A stretch of 64,000 bases of DNA, taken from contig JAHHHU010000013.1 of assembly GCA_019359175.1 (NCBI GenBank), positions 95,831 to 159,830 on the forward strand, read 5' to 3'. Every line of letters starts with the position of its first letter. Positions within the stretch are counted from its first letter, which is position 1. This document shows, piece after piece, positions 58,851 to 64,000 of this stretch. This DNA is from Phormidium tanganyikae FI6-MK23. GTDB taxonomy: Bacteria; Cyanobacteriota; Cyanobacteriia; Leptolyngbyales; Leptolyngbyaceae. Both the position numbers and the translations under genes were made by a program. The notes under the pieces were generated by a model. It did not search any database, was not told the origin of the DNA, and was given only the letters and a program-made list of their open reading frames with translations.

Positions 58851-59078
58851 ATGGCATTAGCAATTCAGCGCGTTGATGTTCCAGTGATTGTAGATGAATC
58901 GAAATGTCTAGAAAAATGTACAGCCTGTATTGAAGTCTGTCCTCTAGATGTGTTGGCAAAGAATCCTGAGACGGGCAAAGCCTACATGAAATACGACGAA
59001 TGTTGGTTCTGCTTACCGTGTGAAAAAGAATGTCCAACGAATGCGATCACGGTTCAAATTCCATTTTTGTTGCGGTAG
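58851..59078 (+). CDS. AprB-like ferredoxin, two [4Fe-4S] clusters
   Basis: The 75-residue protein has two Cys sets: CLEKCTACIEVCP (CxxxCxxCxxxCP) and CWFCLPCEKECP. The spacing and KAYMKYDECWFC block resemble the start of the beta subunit of adenylylsulfate reductase, without that protein's C-terminal tail. It lies 34 bp after the flavoprotein gene and probably passes electrons to or from its FAD. Confidence 0.9.
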   Translation: MALAIQRVDVPVIVDESKCLEKCTACIEVCPLDVLAKNPETGKAYMKYDECWFCLPCEKECPTNAITVQIPFLLR

Positions 59079-59088
59079 AGGAACGAAG

Positions 59089-60063
59089 ATGTTTGCAGAT
59101 ACTGATTCTGAATTAACTCAATGGCTAGAAATGTTGCGATCGACCGAGTTAAATGATCGCTTAGTTGCCGTCAAAGCCCTACAACATTTAGGTGATGAAG
59201 AAGCCCTAGAGCCTTTGATCATTGCACTTGAAGATGAGAGCCTCACAGTGCAGAAACTGGCTGTGACCGCACTCTGGGAACTTGCGAATCCGAAAGCCGT
59301 TCCTGCTTTGCTCGAATGTCTGATGTCAAGCGACGAAGAAATCCGAGAAGAAGCATTATCAGCACTGGGCGAATTGATTTCGCCTGATCATTTGCTGCAA
59401 CTGCTGGATATGCTACATCGCGACGATATCAATATGCAGATTAGCGTTTTGATTTTGCTGCGGAAGATTCATGATGCTCAATCTTTGCCGTATGTTCTCC
59501 CATTCTTTGACTCAGATCGGGCTGAACTGCGTGAGGCAGCCGTCACAACGTTGCGATATCTCAATCAAGTCGAGCGGTGTCAACCTGCGATCGCGCTTCT
59601 CTCTGATGCGGAAGAGACGGTTCGCCGTGCGACTGCGCTCACGTTAGGACACTTAGCCGATGCGGAAGTCGTTCCATCTCTTTGTCAAGCACTAACCTCT
59701 GATGCGGATTGGCAGGTGCGACGCAATGCAGCAAAATCGCTTGCGCTCCATTCTAACTCTGAAGCCGTTCCCGCTTTGGAAACTGCACTATCAGATCAAC
59801 ATTGGCAAGTCAGGAAATTTACGCTTCAAGCGTTGCAGAAAACGCCAGACGATCGAACATTACCTGCCTTGATCAAAGCTTTAGCGGATGAATACTCCGA
59901 TGTTCGTCGAGACGCAGCGATCGCGCTTGGCAAACTAAAAAATCCTGTTGCGCTCAATGCTCTACAGCAGTCGCTAGATGACCCGGATAGAGATGTGTGT
60001 ATCTTCACACAGCGAGCCATTCAATCGATTCAAGAGTCCACTCCAGAGACATCCAATGCCTAG
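59089..60063 (+). CDS. HEAT-repeat protein
   Basis: The 324-residue protein is built of about nine PBS-lyase-type HEAT repeats from residue 30 to 310 (for example VTALWELANPKAVPALLECL, REEALSALGELISPDHLLQL and DVRRDAAIALGKLKNPVALN). There is no signal peptide. The ATG at 59089 has GAGG upstream and removes a 23-residue extension overlapping the ferredoxin gene. Such solenoids act as scaffolds or, in phycobilin lyases, as chromophore enzymes. Here it sits between the ferredoxin and an Mrp ATPase, so a role in assembling the Fe-S flavoenzyme is a reasonable inference. Confidence 0.85.
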   Translation: MFADTDSELTQWLEMLRSTELNDRLVAVKALQHLGDEEALEPLIIALEDESLTVQKLAVTALWELANPKAVPALLECLMSSDEEIREEALSALGELISPDHLLQLLDMLHRDDINMQISVLILLRKIHDAQSLPYVLPFFDSDRAELREAAVTTLRYLNQVERCQPAIALLSDAEETVRRATALTLGHLADAEVVPSLCQALTSDADWQVRRNAAKSLALHSNSEAVPALETALSDQHWQVRKFTLQALQKTPDDRTLPALIKALADEYSDVRRDAAIALGKLKNPVALNALQQSLDDPDRDVCIFTQRAIQSIQESTPETSNA

Positions 60064-61165
60064 TCATTCCTCTCCTTTTCGACAATCTTTACCAAAAGAA
60101 AGCCCTGCACCTGCCGATCCGATTACCGAAGCTCGTCTACAAGAGGTGATTCACTGCCTCAAGCAAGTGATTGAACCAACGCTCAACTCTGATATCGTCC
60201 GTTTAGGAATGGTCAGAAATCTCCGAGTTGTGGATGATTATGTCTATCTGCGTTTGTACATTGGTCAGCATCAAGCCACCCTACAAACTGAGGTAAACAC
60301 GATTCTCTCGACGCTTGCCTGGTGCAAGAAAGCCTATGTGCAGCCCTGCACGATTCCAGGAGTCAAGATTACTTTAGCAATTTCAAGTGGTAAGGGAGGA
60401 GTCGGCAAGTCTACTACCTCTGTGAATCTAGCAATCGCTTTGAGCTTACAAGGTGCAAAAGTGGGTCTATTAGATGCGGATGTGTATGGTCCGAACATCC
60501 CGCAAATGATGGGACTAGGACAGGCAGATGTCAAAGCGATCGACACTCCTCAAGGTCAAAAATTTCTTCCACTAGAAGCCCACGGAATTAAGGTTATGTC
60601 TGTCGGCTTGCTTGCAGAACCCGATCATCCTCTAGCTTGGCGCGGTCCAGTTCTTCACAAGATTGTGACTCAGTTTATTCATGACGTAGAGTGGGGAGAA
60701 TTGGATTACTTGCTGATTGATCTGCCTCCAGGAACGGGCGATGCTCAGATTACGATCGTGCAAGAAAGCCCAATCTGTGGAGTCTTGCTCGTGACCACTC
60801 CGCAGCAAGTTGCGATCGCGGATGTTCGTCGGAGTATTCATATGTTTCGGCGCGTCGGAATTCCAGTTCTAGGCGTGATTGAAAATATGAGCTATCTTCT
60901 CTGTGGACATTGTGGTGAACCGATTCCCATCTTTGGAAGTGGCGGAGGTCAACAACTTTCAGACGAACTTCAAGCGCCTTTACTCGGTCAGGTTCCAATC
61001 GAGCCTCAAATCTGTAGTGGAGGAGACACTGGACAACCGATTACGCTTGAAGATTCAAGCTCGATTGTCAGCCAGGTTTTTGTCCAAATTGCGACTTCGA
61101 TTGATGCTACTTTTCGCCCAGCACCGCGTCTTGAGCGACAACTGGAAACTGCTCTTACCGCTTAA
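60056..61165 (+). CDS. Mrp/NBP35-family Fe-S cluster carrier ATPase
   Basis: The 369-residue protein has an N-terminal DUF59 (MIP18-like) domain (about 20-95). The deviant Walker A is SSGKGGVGKSTTSVNLA and the Walker B region is VGLLDADVYGPNIP. Other motifs are the DLPPGTGDAQ switch and a C-terminal CGHC pair (LLCGHCGEPIPIF) that bridges a [4Fe-4S] cluster in the dimer. The ATG at 60056 overlaps the HEAT gene stop by 8 bp. Inside an operon with a ferredoxin it is likely a dedicated Fe-S maturation factor. Confidence 0.93.
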   Translation: MPSHSSPFRQSLPKESPAPADPITEARLQEVIHCLKQVIEPTLNSDIVRLGMVRNLRVVDDYVYLRLYIGQHQATLQTEVNTILSTLAWCKKAYVQPCTIPGVKITLAISSGKGGVGKSTTSVNLAIALSLQGAKVGLLDADVYGPNIPQMMGLGQADVKAIDTPQGQKFLPLEAHGIKVMSVGLLAEPDHPLAWRGPVLHKIVTQFIHDVEWGELDYLLIDLPPGTGDAQITIVQESPICGVLLVTTPQQVAIADVRRSIHMFRRVGIPVLGVIENMSYLLCGHCGEPIPIFGSGGGQQLSDELQAPLLGQVPIEPQICSGGDTGQPITLEDSSSIVSQVFVQIATSIDATFRPAPRLERQLETALTA

Positions 61166-61171
61166 CTTAGA

Positions 61172-61894
61172 ATGCCATCTCCCACGTTGACGATCGCGAC
61201 CGTTTTGATCTTATTTTTCTGTACGTTGATCCGTTCAGCAGTGGGATTCGGAGATGCGCTCCTAGCAATGCCCTTACTCGCACTGGTGATTAGCTTAAAA
61301 GTTGCATCTCCGATCGTTGCATTTTCGGGTTTCGTCATTAGTCTAATCATTCTATTGTTTGATCGAAATGCGATCGACTTTAAATCTGCTTGGCGACTCA
61401 TTCTGGCAACAATCGCAGGAATCCCTTTCGGCTTGTGGTTATTAAATCACGTTCCTGAGCAGATTGTGAAATCAATTCTCGGAGTTACGCTAATTGCTTA
61501 CGGAAGTATCAATCTGTTTGTCCAGAAGTACCCGCATTTGCAGCATGAACGATATGCGTTTCCTTTTGGTTTTGTGGCAGGGATTCTTGCAGGCGCATAT
61601 AACACGAATGGACCTCCGATCGCGATTTATGGAATCCTACGCCGATGGTCTCCTGAAGATTTTCGAGCAACGATGCAGTGCTATTTTTTCTTCTCTGGAA
61701 TGATCACGATCGTTGGACATGGCTTAACAGGACTGTGGACTCCGCTCGTTTGGCATTTATCTTTGTGGTCACTACCTGGAATTGGACTCGGAGTCTATTT
61801 AGGCGGAAAGCTCAATCGACTGATCCCTCAACCGATGTTTAGTCAAATCATTTTCGGATTACTGATCGTCGTGGGTTGCCTATTTCTGATGTAA
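61172..61894 (+). CDS. TauE/SafE-family anion exporter
   Basis: The 240-residue protein has seven or eight predicted membrane helices. The family repeat is visible twice: an N-terminal RSAVGFGDALLAMPLLAL and a C-terminal half with AGILAGAYNTNGPPIAIYGI, the conserved NGPP. The family exports sulfite, sulfoacetate or related oxyanions. It starts 6 bp after the Mrp gene. Together with the YeiH gene downstream it suggests the pathway releases sulfite or sulfate. Confidence 0.92.
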   Translation: MPSPTLTIATVLILFFCTLIRSAVGFGDALLAMPLLALVISLKVASPIVAFSGFVISLIILLFDRNAIDFKSAWRLILATIAGIPFGLWLLNHVPEQIVKSILGVTLIAYGSINLFVQKYPHLQHERYAFPFGFVAGILAGAYNTNGPPIAIYGILRRWSPEDFRATMQCYFFFSGMITIVGHGLTGLWTPLVWHLSLWSLPGIGLGVYLGGKLNRLIPQPMFSQIIFGLLIVVGCLFLM

Positions 61895-61919
61895 AGGCTG
61901 TAGTTTAGGAAGCCATGAT

Positions 61920-62861
61920 ATGAAGCTTTGCATCTCACTTGTCTTTTTGAGTTTAGCAGGATATTGTTTAACCGATTGGGTTTCTCCTGCCGCAGCATTA
62001 ACACTTGGAATTCTTTTCGCAATTCTATTAGAGAACCCTTTCCCAGCGACGAGCAGAATCGTTGCAAAATACCTGCTTCAGACTTGTGTTGCACTGCTTG
62101 GATTCAGTATGAATTTTGCAATTCTATTCCAAGCGAGTAGTCAAGGTGCATTGTTTGCGGCTGCAAGTATTGGAGCAACATTTTGGCTCGGCAATCATCT
62201 GAGAAGGTGGCTCAAGATCCCAGTTCAAACCTCTTTGCTGATTTCCGCTGGAACGGCAATCTGTGGCGGGTCAGCGATCGCAGCAGTGAGTTCCGTAATC
62301 AATGCTGCTGAGAGTGAAATCTCGATCGCAATGGGAACCGTTTTTGTATTGAATGCGATCGCGCTCTATATATTTCCTATCCTGGGTCATGCGCTTCACC
62401 TGACTCCAACCCAATTTGGCACTTGGGCAGGAATCTCGATCCATGATATTTCTAGTGTGATCGGTGCAGCTTCGCAATTTGGGCTGAGTGCATTAGATAC
62501 CGCAACCGCAGTTAAGTTGTCGCGTTCACTCTGGATTATCCCGATTTGTCTTCTCACATTTAAGATCCTTCAGCCTTTACCCTACAGGGAACAGCGAAGC
62601 TCAGTTCAAATTCCTTGGTTCATCGGACTCTTCTTTTTAGCCTCCTTTCTGCGAACCGTTCTGCCTGGAATCGCGATCGTGATTCCAGTAATCAGCTATC
62701 TCTCAAAGGTTGGACTGTCTCTAGTTTTGTTTCTAGTTGGAGCAAATCTATCGCGCCAAACTTTGAAAGCAGTTGGCTTGAAACCAATGCTTCAAGGAGT
62801 GTTGTTGTGGGTATTCATTAGTGTAAGTTCTCTATGCTTAACTATAAAACTTATCCCTTGA
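61920..62861 (+). CDS. YeiH/UPF0324 putative sulfate exporter
   Basis: The 313-residue protein has about ten membrane helices. The family hallmark is in SAGTAICGGSAIAAVSSVI. GISIHDISSVIGAA and the ending VLFLVGANLSRQTLKAVG also match the Psiif1/YeiH family (named putative sulfate exporter, with transport activity poorly characterised). It is the last gene of the cluster, 25 bp after TauE/SafE. Two different anion exporters in one operon point to disposal of a toxic sulfur oxyanion. Confidence 0.9.
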   Translation: MKLCISLVFLSLAGYCLTDWVSPAAALTLGILFAILLENPFPATSRIVAKYLLQTCVALLGFSMNFAILFQASSQGALFAAASIGATFWLGNHLRRWLKIPVQTSLLISAGTAICGGSAIAAVSSVINAAESEISIAMGTVFVLNAIALYIFPILGHALHLTPTQFGTWAGISIHDISSVIGAASQFGLSALDTATAVKLSRSLWIIPICLLTFKILQPLPYREQRSSVQIPWFIGLFFLASFLRTVLPGIAIVIPVISYLSKVGLSLVLFLVGANLSRQTLKAVGLKPMLQGVLLWVFISVSSLCLTIKLIP

Positions 62862-62946
62862 CTTCCGCGTGTTTTCACAGCGTCGAGTTCTCGTAAAATG
62901 TTCACTCTACAATCTGAAGGCATTAAGTGCGGTGGAAAAATGCCCA

Positions 62947-63082
62947 CTAGCAACTCATAGCAAAAATTTCTTCAGCGGTTACGGAAATATCTGACAACAG
63001 CCTAGATTCAATTCGTTCTTGTCCTCGAAATACCTTTCCAGGCAAATATTCACCATTTTCAAGTAGGTAACCTGAGTTCGGG
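62947..63082 (-). pseudogene. Uma2-family endonuclease C-terminal fragment
   Basis: About 45 residues read NPNSGYLLENGEYLPGKVFR, then GQERIESRLLSDISVTAEEI and F, typical of the end of Uma2 (PD-(D/E)XK) proteins of cyanobacteria. The rest of the gene is missing and an IS982 remnant starts at its upstream side. Confidence 0.55.
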
Positions 63083-64000
63083 TTAAGCCGGAAGCAGCAG
63101 ATTGTGGTCAAGGTCAATGGAGGGCTTCTTTGGCTGATGGCAGTAGGCAATCAATCCACCCAGAATACTGACAAAGCAATTGACCGAAGAACGATGGCGC
63201 GAATGCTCAATCTGCGAAATGTTTTTCAACGGGTCGATGATCGTTTCGATGATGGCACGCTTGCGGAGCAGCAAACGATCGTTGAGCGGCATCAAACGCT
63301 GTTTCATGTTGCGCTTGAGTTTGGTGATGAGTTGGATGCCTGCTGCAACAACTGTGGAACGGGGGTGCGGTCATCGGTGTTGTCCAAAGAACCAATCGAC
63401 CGAAGTCTTACCGCGTGCGGCTAAGTTCTCAAACACTTTGTGTGGTCGAATGCGGCGGTTGTGACAAACTTTGAGCGAAGTGGAATCCATGAAACTGATG
63501 CCGCTACATCTGCCAAAACACGCACAGCTTCGCTGCGCCGTAGGCTTCGCAGATAGGCACACATCGGCACTAATCAGTTCGACGAGTTTTTTCGCTTCGT
63601 TGCAAGCGGCTTCTGCCCCCTAAATCCCCCATTCTGGGGGACTTCAAGCCAAAGCTTCCGGTTCTAAATCCCCCATTCTGGGGGATTTAGGGGGCTTCCT
63701 GGATTCCCAAACGGAGCAAGCCACTTCTGTCGAACTGACGTTAAGGTACTCGGAACCCAGTCGATGAAGCGCTGGTAACTGACTAATTCTGGAAATGCTT
63801 CCGCCCACTCCGCTTGCACTTTCTCTTGATAATAGGTTTTGAAGTTGCGGTAACACGACTGATGAAAGCCAATCGGTTATGTCGCAAAGACTTTAAAGTG
63901 ACAAACAAACTGGTCTCGTTCGTATTTCTTAAGCAGTAACTCCAAAGATCTCATTGATGAATGCTGCTTGAGATACACTGTCCCCTCGACTAATTCCCTT
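63083..64000 (-). mobile_element. IS982-family element remnant, rearranged
   Basis: Minus-strand pieces of an IS982 transposase are seen. IGFHQSCYRNFKTYYQEKVQ and FPELVSYQRFIDWVPS lie at about 63720-63885. MDSTSLKVCHNRRIRPHKVF lies at about 63395-63490. [20 protein letters not shown] and [20 protein letters not shown], ending near 63083, form the C-terminus. An internal deletion lies at about 63370 and palindromic repeats split the N-terminal half. DNA beyond 63890 is not clearly part of the element and the window ends there. Confidence 0.75.
63615..63695. repeat. Palindromic CCCCCTAAATCCCCC repeats, two copies
   Basis: CTAAATCCCCCATTCTGGGG occurs at about 63620 and 63664. The second copy completes a palindrome ending ATTTAGGGGG. 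Such palindromes are dispersed in cyanobacterial genomes. Here they sit inside the IS982 remnant, so they arrived after it or were created with its rearrangement. Confidence 0.75.

Overview
The window is cyanobacterial chromosome, probably from a filamentous Leptolyngbya-like lineage. The HIP1-type octamer GCGATCGC and its GATCG core recur throughout. The 16S/23S sequences are cyanobacterial, and the ITS carries the expected D1-D1', D2 and box B/box A landmarks. Gene content fits: DUF1822, DUF928, CHASE2/CHAT proteins, pentapeptide repeats and TPS-type haemagglutinin. The genus is an inference from general sequence character, not a database match.

Region 1 (1-6.9 kb) starts inside rtcB and holds an RNA 3'-end repair cassette: RtcB ligase, a CobW-type GTPase, archease and RtcA cyclase. 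Small housekeeping or hypothetical genes follow. Region 2 (6.9-12.5 kb) is an rRNA operon with three tandem promoter-like modules before 16S and two related modules in the ITS. It has no ITS tRNA, no 5S before its terminator, and an altered 16S 3' tail. Region 3 (12.5-16.1 kb) has two acidic disordered proteins, an esterase, and an ECF sigma/anti-sigma pair.

Region 4 (16.1-24.6 kb) is a partly eroded copper locus. A response regulator is cut by an IS5-type remnant and a YtkA-like gene is frameshifted. DUF305, a copper chaperone, a CopA-type ATPase and a cupredoxin are intact, and a MerR-type promoter precedes the chaperone. A glycosyltransferase and an epimerase lie between. Region 5 (25.2-30.6 kb) is the sigma-like / DUF1822 / CHAT-CHASE2 / DUF928 operon. 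Region 6 (31-49.2 kb) is rich in surface or secreted proteins: a trypsin-like protein, a heptad minisatellite, a beta-helix protein, a 2281-residue LamG protein with one LamG nested in another, small secreted proteins, and a TPS haemagglutinin that overlaps a TPR-CHAT gene tail to tail.

Region 7 (49.3-51.1 kb) is a decayed cas1-cas2 module cut by a defective ISAzo13-like element, with no CRISPR array. Region 8 (51.6-62.9 kb) is the strongest candidate for an undescribed system. It holds an ABC importer whose binding protein is fused to a NosL-like domain, a LysR regulator fused to a paralogue of that binding protein, an AprA-like flavoprotein with an AprB-like ferredoxin, a HEAT protein, an Mrp ATPase, and TauE/SafE and YeiH exporters. 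The model is uptake and redox conversion of an organosulfur compound with sulfite or sulfate export, sensed by the LysR-binding-protein fusion. Region 9 (62.9-64 kb) is IS982 debris with nested palindromic repeats.
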